A stretch of 64,000 nucleotides of DNA from Aestuariirhabdus sp049985285 (GTDB lineage Bacteria; Pseudomonadota; Gammaproteobacteria; Pseudomonadales; Aestuariirhabdaceae), in the NCBI RefSeq assembly GCF_049985285.1, contig NZ_JBNIEU010000001.1, forward strand, positions 1,178,001-1,242,000. Reading direction: 5' to 3'. Position numbers and translations under genes: made by a program. The notes beneath the pieces were generated by a model that worked only from the letters and a program-made list of their open reading frames with translations, did not search any database and had not been told where the DNA came from. Below are positions 17,794 to 26,579 of the stretch, one piece after another. Numbering within the stretch: position 1 is the first letter of the stretch; the number at the start of each line of letters is the position of its first letter.

Positions 17794-17872
17794 CCCGGAT
17801 CTCCATTGACCTGTTGTTGAGAGTCATTGTAGTTCGGGGGTGGGAAGCTGCAATAAACCGAGGATGTAGGGG

Positions 17873-18058
17873 TTAGCAGGGATATTTCCAGCCATCTTCG
17901 GTGGTGTCGGCGGGCATTGCGTAAAGCTGGGAGTGAAGCTTGGCCTCAAGTGCGACCAGTTTGGGACTGATATCCTTGCCGGGCCGATAGCGAACCAATT
18001 CGACCAGTGATGTTGAGAGTACGTTCAGGATCTGATGCTGTTGTGAACTCGCTTTCAT
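17873..18058 (-). CDS. small hypothetical protein (61 residues)
   Basis: I do not recognise this protein. It is short, soluble and starts MKASSQQHQILNVLSTSL, with a later stretch LVALEAKLHSQLYAMPADT and a C-terminal cysteine. It has no signal peptide or membrane segment. Support for it being real is the very strong ribosome-binding site GAGAAGGAGAAGG just before the ATG and its place in an otherwise empty gap between two genes. Confidence 0.55.
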   Translation of the reverse strand: MKASSQQHQILNVLSTSLVELVRYRPGKDISPKLVALEAKLHSQLYAMPADTTEDGWKYPC

Positions 18059-18250
18059 TACGCCTTCTCCTTCTCTTAGGTGGCTTTATGGCCGTACCTG
18101 AGAACCAGTATAGGCAAAGAGAGGGGGTAGCATTAGAGGCGTTCCCCATGAAAACGACGTCCTAAGACGTAATGCTTCTATGGGCGGGAGTTCGTGAACG
18201 CTGCCCTAGGGTGAGGGGGGCTGACACCCTCCCACCCCATAACGCCTCGG

Positions 18251-18910
18251 TCAGCGGGTGATCATGGATGAACCTGCCCGCTTCACCGTGTTGGCATCTT
18301 GCCGGGGCGGCAGGGTAATCCCTTTTGCGCACGCAGGGCGTAGGTAGAGGGTATCGACCCAGCGCTTGAGGTGATCCAGACCGTCGATTGAGACCCCGGA
18401 CCATTCGTGGGTGCGCACCCAGGCCCAGTTCGCCATGTCGGCGATGCTGTACTCATCGACCAGGTACTCGTGGTCTGCCAGGTGGGTATCCAATACCTCG
18501 AACAGGCGGCGGCACTCGTGCTGGTAGCGGTCGATAGCGGGTTGGATGGTTTGCGGGAAGTAGCGATAGAAGACGTTGGCCTGCCCCATCATCGGGCCGA
18601 TACCTCCCATCTGGAACATCAGCCACTGCAACACCCGCGAGCGGGCCTTGGGGTCGGAGGGCATAAATTGCCCCGATTTTTCCGCCAGGTAGATCAGGAT
18701 TGCACCCGACTCGAATACCGCAAAATCATCATTATCGTGGTCGACTATGGCGGGAATTCGCCCGTTGGGGCAGAGTTTGAGAAATTCGGGCCGCTTTTGC
18801 TCCCCCTCCATCAGGTTGAGGGGAATAAGGTTGTAGGGCAGCGCCATCTCTTCTAGGGCGACGGTGATCTTGTAGCCATTGGGCGTCGCCGCGGTGTAGA
18901 GGTCGATCAT
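18251..18910 (-). CDS. glutathione S-transferase family protein (YfcG/GstB-like)
   Basis: This 219-residue cytosolic protein has an N-terminal thioredoxin-like domain (MIDLYTAATPNGYKITVALEE, with NG-K as in the Nu-class disulfide-bond oxidoreductases) and the motif FESGAILIYLAEK (about residues 64-76) for the gamma-glutamyl part of glutathione. An all-helical C-terminal domain follows, with YSIADMANWAWVRTH. Nu-class enzymes use glutathione as bound cofactor to reduce disulfides rather than as a conjugating thiol. It lies 14 bases after another transferase gene on the same strand, so the pair is likely an operon. The ATG follows AAGGA. Confidence 0.9.
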   Translation of the reverse strand: MIDLYTAATPNGYKITVALEEMALPYNLIPLNLMEGEQKRPEFLKLCPNGRIPAIVDHDNDDFAVFESGAILIYLAEKSGQFMPSDPKARSRVLQWLMFQMGGIGPMMGQANVFYRYFPQTIQPAIDRYQHECRRLFEVLDTHLADHEYLVDEYSIADMANWAWVRTHEWSGVSIDGLDHLKRWVDTLYLRPACAKGITLPPRQDANTVKRAGSSMITR

Positions 18911-18924
18911 GGTATTTATCCTTA

Positions 18925-19533
18925 TCAGGCTTTGGCGCTAGGGCGGCTGGACACCAATTGATACCAGCGTTGCAGGTGCTCTTGTTCGGGGGTTGGGCGT
19001 ACATCGATAACACGGGCAAAATCGATCGAACACAGGGCGGTAATATCGGCGACGGAAAACTGGTCCCCTGCAATGTAGGTGCTATCGGCCAAGTGAGTAT
19101 CGAGGATGGCGAGCATCTGGGTGGCGGCTTTTTGGTTGATCTCACCCCACTCCTTGATCGGCGTCATGCGGTCTTTGAAAAAACCTGACAGGTGCTGGAA
19201 ACCCATGCCAACACTCATCATCAGGGAAAACTCCATGCGTCGTTGCCACATCTCGATCTGGGCCTTTTCCAGCGGGGACTCGCCCATCAGGGAGGGTTCG
19301 GGTTGGAGCTCTTCGAAGTAGCGGCAGATCGCGATCGATTCGGAGATGCAGGTGCCATCATCCAGTTCCAGAACCGGTACCTTGCCCCAGGGATTCTTGG
19401 AGCGAAACTCGGCCGAGCGGTTTTCCCCCTGGGTAATATCCACCTGCAGATAGTCGACCTCCACCCCTTTTTCGGCAAGAAACATGCGTACGCGGCGGGC
19501 GTTGGGGGCTGTTTTGGTTTCAAAAATTTTCAT
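18925..19533 (-). CDS. glutathione S-transferase family protein
   Basis: This 202-residue protein is the upstream member of a tandem pair. The N-terminal thioredoxin-like domain runs MKIFETKTAPNARRVRMFLAE; the glutathione-binding stretch is KVPVLELDDGTCISESIAI (about residues 51-69), and the helical domain contains QFSVADITALCSIDFA. It is clearly diverged from its neighbour, so the pair is an old duplication or two separate subfamilies. The ATG at 19533 follows AGGAG. The frame stays open a further 217 codons upstream, but that part runs antisense to the next gene and has no likeness to the family. Confidence 0.9.
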   Translation of the reverse strand: MKIFETKTAPNARRVRMFLAEKGVEVDYLQVDITQGENRSAEFRSKNPWGKVPVLELDDGTCISESIAICRYFEELQPEPSLMGESPLEKAQIEMWQRRMEFSLMMSVGMGFQHLSGFFKDRMTPIKEWGEINQKAATQMLAILDTHLADSTYIAGDQFSVADITALCSIDFARVIDVRPTPEQEHLQRWYQLVSSRPSAKA

Positions 19534-19728
19534 GGGGGCTCCTGCGTTGTTTGTTGTTCCCTGCCTTGGACGGTAAACAGTTCGGTGGCGACGATCAAGC
19601 GGGAAAGGGATCTGGCTCGCTGGTTGCTGGATTCTGGTGGATTTCGACACTCGATTCGTTGGTTTTCGCCATTGTCCCCAGTCGGTGACTGTTGCAGCAT
19701 CCCCTCCATAATCTAACCTAGCACGATC

Positions 19729-20574
19729 ATGCCCATACGCGAACGCTTTCAGCATGCGGAGGTAGAGGGGGTCCGAGTCGGACGCCTCAATGCCGGCATC
19801 ACCACCACCTTTATCGTCTACCGAATGGGGTCGACCCTCATCGACTGTGGCCCCTCCAACCAGTGGCGGTCGGTGCGTCAGTTTGTGGATGAGCGCCGCC
19901 TTGAACAGTTGCTGATAACCCATCACCATGAGGACCACAGCGGCAATGCTGCGCGGCTCTCGCGCCAGTTTTCTATCACTCCGCTGGCACCGGAGCTGGC
20001 CCGGGAGAAGCTCCGCCAGGGGTTTGTGATTCCGCCGGTACAGCGTTTTGTATGGGGGCGCTCGCACCCGGTTGAAACGGCGCCGCTGCCAGGCCAGGTG
20101 GCGTTGGCCGACGGCAGTCCTGTCTATCCGGTACATACTCCAGGTCACGCCAAAGACCTGACCTGTTTCTTCCTCCCTCGCCAAAAGTGGTTTTTTAGCG
20201 GTGACCTATATATTGCGAAGTCGCTCAGGATGCTGCGCTCCGATGAGGATCTGTCGCAGCTGATCGACAGCATTGGTAAGGTGTTGGAACTGGACTTTGA
20301 GGTGATGTTTTGCCCGCACCGTGGCATCGTCGAACAGGGTAAGCAATCTCTGCAGGCTAAATTCGATAATTTGCTGAGTTTCTGCGATGAGGCTCAATCT
20401 CTGGCCCGCCAAGGGCAAACGCCGCGCCAGATTAGCGATCGCCTGCTCGGCCCCGAGGGGTGGGTTGCAAAAATCAGTGGCCACAACATATCGGCTATCA
20501 ATCTGGTGAACGCGGCGTTAGGTGTTGACCTGAAACAGCCGGTTACCAGCCGTGTGGTGCTGCCGGGCGCCTGA
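19729..20574 (+). CDS. metallo-beta-lactamase-fold hydrolase
   Basis: This 281-residue protein has the metal-binding motif HHHEDH at residues 65-70 (in LLITHHHEDHSGN), a second-site histidine in PVHTPGHAKD, an aspartate in FFSGDLYI and a final histidine in VMFCPHRGI. All ligands for a two-metal site are present. Members act on thioesters, nucleic acids or lactones; the substrate is not evident here. No clear ribosome-binding site precedes the ATG. It is divergent from the glutathione transferase pair, and the next gene, ybfF, follows after 77 bases. Confidence 0.88.
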   Translation: MPIRERFQHAEVEGVRVGRLNAGITTTFIVYRMGSTLIDCGPSNQWRSVRQFVDERRLEQLLITHHHEDHSGNAARLSRQFSITPLAPELAREKLRQGFVIPPVQRFVWGRSHPVETAPLPGQVALADGSPVYPVHTPGHAKDLTCFFLPRQKWFFSGDLYIAKSLRMLRSDEDLSQLIDSIGKVLELDFEVMFCPHRGIVEQGKQSLQAKFDNLLSFCDEAQSLARQGQTPRQISDRLLGPEGWVAKISGHNISAINLVNAALGVDLKQPVTSRVVLPGA

Positions 20575-20600
20575 GTTTTCCTGCGGTCTGCCTCCAGAGC

Positions 20601-20625
20601 GCGGGAGATGTATAATCCCTCCCGC
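20601..20625 (+). promoter_or_regulatory. -10 box inside a perfect palindrome, upstream of ybfF
   Basis: TATAAT at 20611-20616 is framed by GCGGGAG-N11-CTCCCGC. It lies 26 bases before the ybfF ATG. The dyad could be an operator that blocks the promoter, or an RNA hairpin; the -35 region is poor. Confidence 0.4.
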
Positions 20626-20651
20626 TTGTTCCAGCCGAGGGTAAAATCGCA

Positions 20652-21422
20652 ATGAAGCTTCATTTTCGCAAAGATGGCCAGGGAGACCCCCTGCTGCTGA
20701 TTCACGGCCTGTTTGGTTCGCTGGAGAACCTGGGGTATGTGGCGAAACAGCTGAGTGCCCATTTTAGCGTCTATTCGCTGGATATGCGTAACCATGGGCG
20801 CTCACCGCACCATGAAATGATGAGCTATGAGCTTATGGTTGGCGATATCCTGCGCTTTCTCGATGAGCAGAAACTGGCGCGGGTGAGCCTGCTGGGGCAC
20901 TCGATGGGAGGCAAGGTCGCCATGCAGTTGGCGCTGTCCCACCCGGAACGGGTGAAGCAGCTGGTGGTTGCCGATATCGCACCGGTTACCTATGACGACC
21001 ATCACAGCCAGATCTTCAAAGGCTTGCTCAGCTTTGATCCTGCGACGCTGCATTCGCGAGGCGAGGCGGATCGACTGTTGGCTCCCTTTGTCCCCGAGCT
21101 CCCCGTACGCTCCTTTTTGCTGAAGAATCTGGTGCGCCGTGCCGAAGGTGCGGGGGGATTCGGCTGGAGGGTCAACTTGCCGGTTTTACATGGACAATAT
21201 CAAAATATCATGCGGGGGCAGCAAGGCAGTCCCTTTCGGGGGCCGACCCTGTTTATCAAGGGGGGCAACTCCGACTATATATTGCCCAAGTACCGAGGGC
21301 AGGTCGGGGCGCTGTTTCCTGGCGCAGAGCTTAAGGTTATAAGCGGTACGGGCCACTGGTTGCACGCCGAGAAGCCGGACCTGTTTTGTACCATCGTCTT
21401 AAGGTTTTTAACGGCTGCGTGA
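20652..21422 (+). CDS. ybfF: alpha/beta-fold acyl esterase YbfF
   Basis: This 256-residue cytosolic serine hydrolase matches E. coli YbfF, an esterase that acts on acyl-CoA and short esters. The oxyanion region is LIHGLFGS (about residues 17-24), and the nucleophile Ser84 is in LGHSMGG. The catalytic histidine is in SGTGHWLHAEKP near the C-terminus. The ATG follows GAGGGT. The gene is probably transcribed from the promoter at 20611. Confidence 0.88.
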   Translation: MKLHFRKDGQGDPLLLIHGLFGSLENLGYVAKQLSAHFSVYSLDMRNHGRSPHHEMMSYELMVGDILRFLDEQKLARVSLLGHSMGGKVAMQLALSHPERVKQLVVADIAPVTYDDHHSQIFKGLLSFDPATLHSRGEADRLLAPFVPELPVRSFLLKNLVRRAEGAGGFGWRVNLPVLHGQYQNIMRGQQGSPFRGPTLFIKGGNSDYILPKYRGQVGALFPGAELKVISGTGHWLHAEKPDLFCTIVLRFLTAA

Positions 21423-21507
21423 TCTTTACTTTAACCTGTGTGAAAAAAATGCCTTGATAGAGTGAGGAGACTTATTCGCGCACCCCTTACCTGCTACCCT
21501 GTGTGTG

Positions 21508-23727
21508 ATGACTAGTTTCCAGCGCTACCGCCGTCCGTTAATCGCTTTCCTCTGCTTTGCAGTGGTGCTGTGGGCCGGCAGCTATTGGACCCAGCTGTCG
21601 AGTACTTCGGCGCAGAATGAGCAACAGTTGCTGATGCAGCAGTTGGTAGACTCTCAAGCCTCCGCGATTGAGCGCAGGCTGTCTCGGTCGCTGTCGGCGA
21701 CCGATATACTGGCCCAGGAGATCCGCCAGCAGGGTGGCGACTTTAACACCTTCGACGAATATGCCCAGGGTATCATCGACGCGATCGGCGGCGTGTCCAA
21801 TCTGCAGCTGGCCCCCGATGGCGTAATTCGCAAGGTCTACCCCTTGGCGGGTAATGAACGCGCACTGGGTCACGACATTCTGAACGATGACAGCCGTCGT
21901 CAGCAGGCACGCAAAGCGATTGATACCCGTAGCCTGACATTGGCCGGGCCTTTTGAGTTGGTTCAGGGCGGCATTGCGGTGATTGGCCGCAACCCCGTGT
22001 TCATTTACAGCGACGGGGAAGAATATTTTTGGGGCTTTACCTCGGCGCTGATTTTCCTTGACGACCTGCTCAAGGTCACGGATCTCAACGAGTTGGAGCG
22101 CAAAGGCTATCGTTATCGGTTGTCCCGGTTTGACCCCGTATCTCGCGAGTCGGTTGTATTTGCCCAAAGCCAAGAGAGTATTGACGCTGGCGCTACCGAA
22201 TACGACATCACCGTACCAAACGCCAAGTGGCGCTTGGCGATGAGTCGGCCCCAGTCGAGCCTGGGGCTGCTCTTCTCCTTGGGCTATGGCGCCAGTCTGC
22301 TGGCGGGTTTGCTGGTGGCGGCAGTGGTGAACCTGCTGCTAAAACAGCCGGAAAAGCTGCGTCAGGTAGTGGATGAGAAAACCCGTCGGTTGGAGGAGCT
22401 CGCGTTCTACGATCCGCTCACGGGGTTGGCCAACCGTCGGCTGCTGCACGAGCAGCTTGATCAGGCGCTCAAGCGGCTGCATCGTGACGGGAACAAGGCG
22501 GCGTTGCTCTACCTCGATCTCGACGAATTTAAGCTGGTGAATGACACCATGGGGCATTCGGCTGGCGACCTGTTGCTGACCCGGGTGGCACAGCGGCTGC
22601 GCTCGGTGGTGCGCGATAGTGATCTGGTCGCTCGCCTGGGGGGGGATGAATTTGGCGTTTTACTGCAGGATACCCACGAAATCGGTGCGATTACCCGCGT
22701 TTGTAACAAGCTGATCGCCTCCGTTGAGACCCCCCTGCTGATCGCTGAAAAAGAGTTTCTGGTGTCGGTCTCTATCGGGGTCACCCTGCTACCCGAAGAT
22801 GGAGAAAACGGAGAAGCTGTGCTGCGCAATGCGGATCTGGCGATGTATGACGCCAAGCGGGATGGCAAGCGCCAGTTTAAACTATTCAATGCTGAAATGC
22901 GGAAGCAGGTGTTAAAGCGCCTCGAAGTGGAGGAGGATCTGCGGGTAGCGTTGGACGAGCAACAATTCGAACTTCACCTGCAGCCACTGATCAGTTTTCC
23001 ATCCAGCGAGGTCATGGGGTACGAGGCGCTGATTCGTTGGCGACACCCACAACAGGGGTTGCTCTACCCTGATGCCTTTATCGGTGTGGCTGAGCAGTCC
23101 GGTCTGATTCGTGAAATGGGGTATTGGGTGTTGAAAGAGGCCTGCCGTCTGCTTCGTGATCACGAAGCAATACTGGGCACGGACTCCATCATGGCGGTTA
23201 ACCTCTCTCCGGCACAGTTTGCTGACACGGCGTTGTTGTCGCGTATCACGGCAATTACCGCTGCCAGTGGCATTGATGCAGGCCGGCTGGAGCTTGAGAT
23301 TACCGAATCGGTGCTGATGAATGATGTCGAGGCGGCGATCGAGGTGCTGGCCAGCATCCAGGCGATGGGCATTCGTATCGCGATTGACGACTTTGGCACC
23401 GGGTACTCCTCCCTTGCCTACGTGAAACGCTTCCCGATCGATAAACTGAAGATCGACCGCAGCTTCATTCAATCACTGGCGACCGACCGTAGTGACCAGA
23501 TGATCGTCGAGGCGATCATCGCCATGGCCCATAAACTGGAGCTGCGGGTGGTTGCAGAGGGGGTGGAAGATGAAGATCAGTACCGTCGTTTGAGAACGTA
23601 TGAATGCGATGTCGCCCAAGGGTATTGGCTCAGTAAACCCAAGCCGGTGGAGGAGATTGGGAACGCCCTCAAGGATATCTCCGGGCAGATGCAGAAAGCC
23701 AGTTTCTCCAACGACTACCTGATCTAA
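21508..23727 (+). CDS. CHASE-GGDEF-EAL c-di-GMP signalling protein
   Basis: This membrane protein of about 739 residues has an N-terminal membrane segment (FLCFAVVLWAGSYW), a periplasmic CHASE sensor (about 45-230, with the typical LGHDILNDDSRRQQA) and a second membrane segment near 250-275. A GGDEF domain follows, with an intact RLGGDEFG at about 376-383 and the inhibitory site RDSD five residues before GGDEF. The EAL domain keeps EALIRW near 505 and DDFGTGYSSL. Both catalytic sites look active, so it may make or break c-di-GMP depending on the sensor. A GTG one codon earlier (21505) is an equal start choice. It converges with the next gene, sharing four bases. Confidence 0.93.
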   Translation: MTSFQRYRRPLIAFLCFAVVLWAGSYWTQLSSTSAQNEQQLLMQQLVDSQASAIERRLSRSLSATDILAQEIRQQGGDFNTFDEYAQGIIDAIGGVSNLQLAPDGVIRKVYPLAGNERALGHDILNDDSRRQQARKAIDTRSLTLAGPFELVQGGIAVIGRNPVFIYSDGEEYFWGFTSALIFLDDLLKVTDLNELERKGYRYRLSRFDPVSRESVVFAQSQESIDAGATEYDITVPNAKWRLAMSRPQSSLGLLFSLGYGASLLAGLLVAAVVNLLLKQPEKLRQVVDEKTRRLEELAFYDPLTGLANRRLLHEQLDQALKRLHRDGNKAALLYLDLDEFKLVNDTMGHSAGDLLLTRVAQRLRSVVRDSDLVARLGGDEFGVLLQDTHEIGAITRVCNKLIASVETPLLIAEKEFLVSVSIGVTLLPEDGENGEAVLRNADLAMYDAKRDGKRQFKLFNAEMRKQVLKRLEVEEDLRVALDEQQFELHLQPLISFPSSEVMGYEALIRWRHPQQGLLYPDAFIGVAEQSGLIREMGYWVLKEACRLLRDHEAILGTDSIMAVNLSPAQFADTALLSRITAITAASGIDAGRLELEITESVLMNDVEAAIEVLASIQAMGIRIAIDDFGTGYSSLAYVKRFPIDKLKIDRSFIQSLATDRSDQMIVEAIIAMAHKLELRVVAEGVEDEDQYRRLRTYECDVAQGYWLSKPKPVEEIGNALKDISGQMQKASFSNDYLI

Positions 23728-24401
23728 ATCGGCAGGAAGCTGGAGGCCAGCCCATGCACCAGCATGTTGATGGTGCGCTGGTTACGCTGGGAAACGATCA
23801 GGGCGAGGTTATCTTGTAATGCAATTAATTTTCCATACAGGCGCTCGAAGCTAAGGTTCGGGTCTTGGCTGCTGAGGCTATTGGTGAGGATCAGCGGGGT
23901 GCCGGCGGCATCGGTGCGGGTTTTCAAACGCCACGCGAGTACTTCGATATTGCGTGCGCTGTCATAAAGCTTTTGTGCGTCCAGTGCGTCGAGGACAAAA
24001 AACTCTGCTTTATTGTCGTACGCGCGATGCAGCATACCGGTGAGGCCGACCATCAGCGCGAATACCCGGTCACCCCGGAACTCGGAGCCCATGGCCAGCA
24101 GCATGGCGTCGATGGATTGTCGCCCCCCCAACTCGTCAAAGATCAGCGGCGGGGGCAATGAGAATATCAGGTCGATACGGCTTTGGATGTTGGCCCCGGG
24201 CGTTTTGCGCAGCTCCCTGGGATTACGCAGGTAGAGCTTGCGCATCAAGAGCTGTAAATGCTGGTCGACCTGGTTGATGTGGGCGTCGGCGACGAAGTCG
24301 AGATCGCGCTTGGCGAGGTTTTCAGGCCGAAACTGCTGGTCTGCGGTGCAGCCCCCGAGTAGCAATACCAGTATCCACCCTGTCAATGATCTCCGCGTCA
24401 T
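23724..24401 (-). CDS. conserved hypothetical lipoprotein
   Basis: This 225-residue protein has a lipoprotein signal peptide (MTRRSLTGWILVLLLGGC, Cys18 as lipidation site). The mature part is helical, with LQLLMRKLYLRNPRELRKT, IDAMLLAMGSEFRGDRVFAL and a C-terminal half ending in LVHGLASSFLPI. I know similar proteins only as uncharacterised pseudomonad-type lipoproteins. The residue after Cys is Thr, not Asp, which favours the outer membrane. Its stop overlaps the end of the c-di-GMP gene on the other strand. Confidence 0.78.
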   Translation of the reverse strand: MTRRSLTGWILVLLLGGCTADQQFRPENLAKRDLDFVADAHINQVDQHLQLLMRKLYLRNPRELRKTPGANIQSRIDLIFSLPPPLIFDELGGRQSIDAMLLAMGSEFRGDRVFALMVGLTGMLHRAYDNKAEFFVLDALDAQKLYDSARNIEVLAWRLKTRTDAAGTPLILTNSLSSQDPNLSFERLYGKLIALQDNLALIVSQRNQRTINMLVHGLASSFLPI

Positions 24402-24443
24402 GGAATCAGCATAGAGGCTGGGGGGGAAAACTCAACAGGGTCT

Positions 24444-25469
24444 TTAGTTGGCGCTTTCGCTCAGCTCCCCGCAGAGGTTTTGCTGCATAAGTCGGCCTAT
24501 TCGGTGTTCGTCGAGCCCGCAGGCAAACAGGTGATGCAGTTTGGTAAAAGCCGCTTCGAGGGTCATATCGCCGCCGCTGATGACGCCTGCGTTGGCCAGT
24601 GCTGACCCCGTGGCGTAGCTGCCTTGATCTACCCCGCCTTGCAGGCATTGGCTGAGGTTAATGATGATAATGCCCCGGTCATTGGCGCGAGCCAGGGCAT
24701 CGAGAAATTCGGGGTTGTTATCGGGGGCGTTGCCGACTCCAAAGCTCCGCAGAAGTAAACCCCGGCAGGGTGATTGGGTGACCGCATCGATGAATGCACC
24801 GGTGATGCCGGGAAACAGGTGGACCGGTATCACCCGGTTCTCTCCATAGCTCTGGGGGAGTTCGAAGGTTGTTGCGCGAGGGCGAGGCATCAATACTCGG
24901 TGGTTGAGTTCGATATGGATACCAATCTGGGCCAGCCAGGGACAGTTGGGGCTATCGAACGCGTCAAAACCGGTCGCTTTGACTTTGAGGCTGCGGTTGC
25001 CTCGAAGCAGGCGACCATTGAAGTAGAGGCACACTTCGGGAATGGCAAAATCGCAGGCGAGTTCAATAGCCGTTACCAGATTGTCCTGGGCGTCGTTGCG
25101 GGTCTCGCTGAGGGGGATTTGGGAGCCGGTGATGATAACGGGCTTTCCCAGGCCCCGCAGCATGAAGCTGAGAGCGGACGCGGTATAGGCCATGGTGTCG
25201 GTGCCGTGCAGTACCACAAAGCCATCGTAGTCATCGTAGCGATTGGCGATATCGCGGGCGATCGCCAACCAGTCAGCGGGCACGATGTTGCTACTGTCGA
25301 GCTGGGTGGGGTATTCGTGCAGGTCGTAATCGGGCATCTCACCGGACAGGCGGGGTGGGATCTTTTCCTCGATCAAGCGCGCAAATCCAGGCATGACAAC
25401 GTAACCCCGTGGGGAGCGGTGCATGCCAATGGTGCCGCCGGTGTAGGCGATATAGATACGTTTTTTCAC
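24444..25469 (-). CDS. ansA: L-asparaginase, cytosolic type I
   Basis: This enzyme hydrolyses asparagine to aspartate and ammonia. The 341 residues match E. coli AnsA in length and lack a signal peptide, which separates it from the periplasmic AnsB. The nucleophilic Thr13 is in AYTGGTIGM; the second threonine and the Asp of the triad are in VLHGTDTMAYTASAL. The start is a GTG at 25469, with GAGGACC upstream; the frame is open for 19 more codons without likeness to the family. The assigned subtype is confident; kinetics are not implied. Confidence 0.9.
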   Translation of the reverse strand: MKKRIYIAYTGGTIGMHRSPRGYVVMPGFARLIEEKIPPRLSGEMPDYDLHEYPTQLDSSNIVPADWLAIARDIANRYDDYDGFVVLHGTDTMAYTASALSFMLRGLGKPVIITGSQIPLSETRNDAQDNLVTAIELACDFAIPEVCLYFNGRLLRGNRSLKVKATGFDAFDSPNCPWLAQIGIHIELNHRVLMPRPRATTFELPQSYGENRVIPVHLFPGITGAFIDAVTQSPCRGLLLRSFGVGNAPDNNPEFLDALARANDRGIIIINLSQCLQGGVDQGSYATGSALANAGVISGGDMTLEAAFTKLHHLFACGLDEHRIGRLMQQNLCGELSESAN

Positions 25470-25514
25470 GAAGGGTCCTCGTACTGATATGGCGCTAGTG
25501 TACCGGTCGCGCAC

Positions 25515-25538
25515 AAAAAACGGCACCCGAGGGTGCCG
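25515..25538 (-). terminator. intrinsic terminator of the OmpA-lipoprotein gene
   Basis: CGGCACC pairs with GGTGCCG around CGAG; on the minus strand six T follow. It lies 25 bases past the OmpA-lipoprotein stop codon and partly inside the upstream region of the asparaginase gene. Confidence 0.8.
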
Positions 25539-25563
25539 TAAATAATACGATTATCTGTGCTGT

Positions 25564-26442
25564 CTAGTTGATAACCTTAATCTGCACGCGACGATTCTCG
25601 GCGCGTCCTGCAGCGCTAGCGTTGTCAGCGATGGGGTCCTCCTCCCCCATTCCCCGGGCACTAATGTTATCGTCCTTGACGCCTTGGGCGACCAGGTAGT
25701 CGTGCACAGCCTGGGCCCTGCGTTGTGACAGGTCCTTGTTGTACTCCGCGGTGCCTCGGCTGTCGGTGTGGCCGACGATCTCAATTTTTACATCGGGGTA
25801 GAGCTTCAGGCGATTGGCCGCATCGTTCAAAATCTGCGGTGAATTATCCACCAGGTCGGTGGAGTTTGTGGCGAAGTTCACCCCCCTGAGCAGGGTTGGT
25901 CGAGCATCGTCGCAGCCAATTTCATTGACGGTGATACCCTCTTCGCTATCGGGGCAGAAGTCTCGATCATCGGGCACACCGTCTTTGTCACCGTCCATGA
26001 CGACAGGGGCTGGAGGAGGCGCTTTTTTGACCGGGCAACCGTAACGATCCACCTCGGTACCGCGAGGGGTATTGGGGCACTGGTCGAGGCGGTCAACGAC
26101 GCCGTCACCATCGCTGTCGAGTTCACAGCCTACGGCATCGACCTTGGCACCCATCGGTGTGGCAGGGCACTGGTCCTTGTCATCGGGCACACCGTCGCCA
26201 TCGCTGTCGGGGGGGGTGGTGTCAATCGCAGCACAGATCAATCCGCTGACGATGGCGCCACCGACGGCCCCTCCGAGGGCGGCGTCACTGTCATTGGCGC
26301 CTACTGCGCCACCGCCCACCGCAGCGCCAGCCATGGCGCAGTTACGCCAATCGGTATACCAGGGCCCTTCCGTAGCGCAGCCGCCGAGCAAAAAGAGTAT
26401 AAGAGAGCCAAGCAGTAATCGGGGGGATCGTAATATGTTCAT
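25564..26442 (-). CDS. OmpA-family lipoprotein with thrombospondin type 3 repeats
   Basis: This 292-residue outer-membrane-associated protein has a lipobox (LLGGC, Cys22) and a glycine-zipper-like stretch rich in Gly and Ala at about 38-70. Three calcium-binding type 3 repeats follow, starting DSDGDGVPDDKDQC (about 79), DSDGDGVVDRLDQC (about 109) and DGDKDGVPDDRDFC (about 150). A C-terminal OmpA peptidoglycan-binding domain has IVGHTDSRGTAEYN and LSQRRAQAV. It probably tethers the outer membrane to the cell wall. No beta-barrel is present. The ATG follows AAGGAA, and an intrinsic terminator follows the gene, so it is likely a single transcript. Confidence 0.92.
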   Translation of the reverse strand: MNILRSPRLLLGSLILFLLGGCATEGPWYTDWRNCAMAGAAVGGGAVGANDSDAALGGAVGGAIVSGLICAAIDTTPPDSDGDGVPDDKDQCPATPMGAKVDAVGCELDSDGDGVVDRLDQCPNTPRGTEVDRYGCPVKKAPPPAPVVMDGDKDGVPDDRDFCPDSEEGITVNEIGCDDARPTLLRGVNFATNSTDLVDNSPQILNDAANRLKLYPDVKIEIVGHTDSRGTAEYNKDLSQRRAQAVHDYLVAQGVKDDNISARGMGEEDPIADNASAAGRAENRRVQIKVIN

Positions 26443-26579
26443 GGCGGGATTCCTTTTCCATCGGTTTTGAAATAATCGCCGTTAAGTCTAGATCATTCCC
26501 GGCGAGTCTGTACCTCTTGCTAGCGATGAATTGGCTGGTTATGCTGCCGCCAGTTTTTTTGCTCTTTCAGGAGAGATCT

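Noticed and set aside
19534..20184. 217-codon N-terminal extension of the glutathione transferase gene
   Set aside because: It runs antisense to the metallo-hydrolase gene and has no likeness to any transferase; the ATG at 19533 has a good ribosome-binding site.
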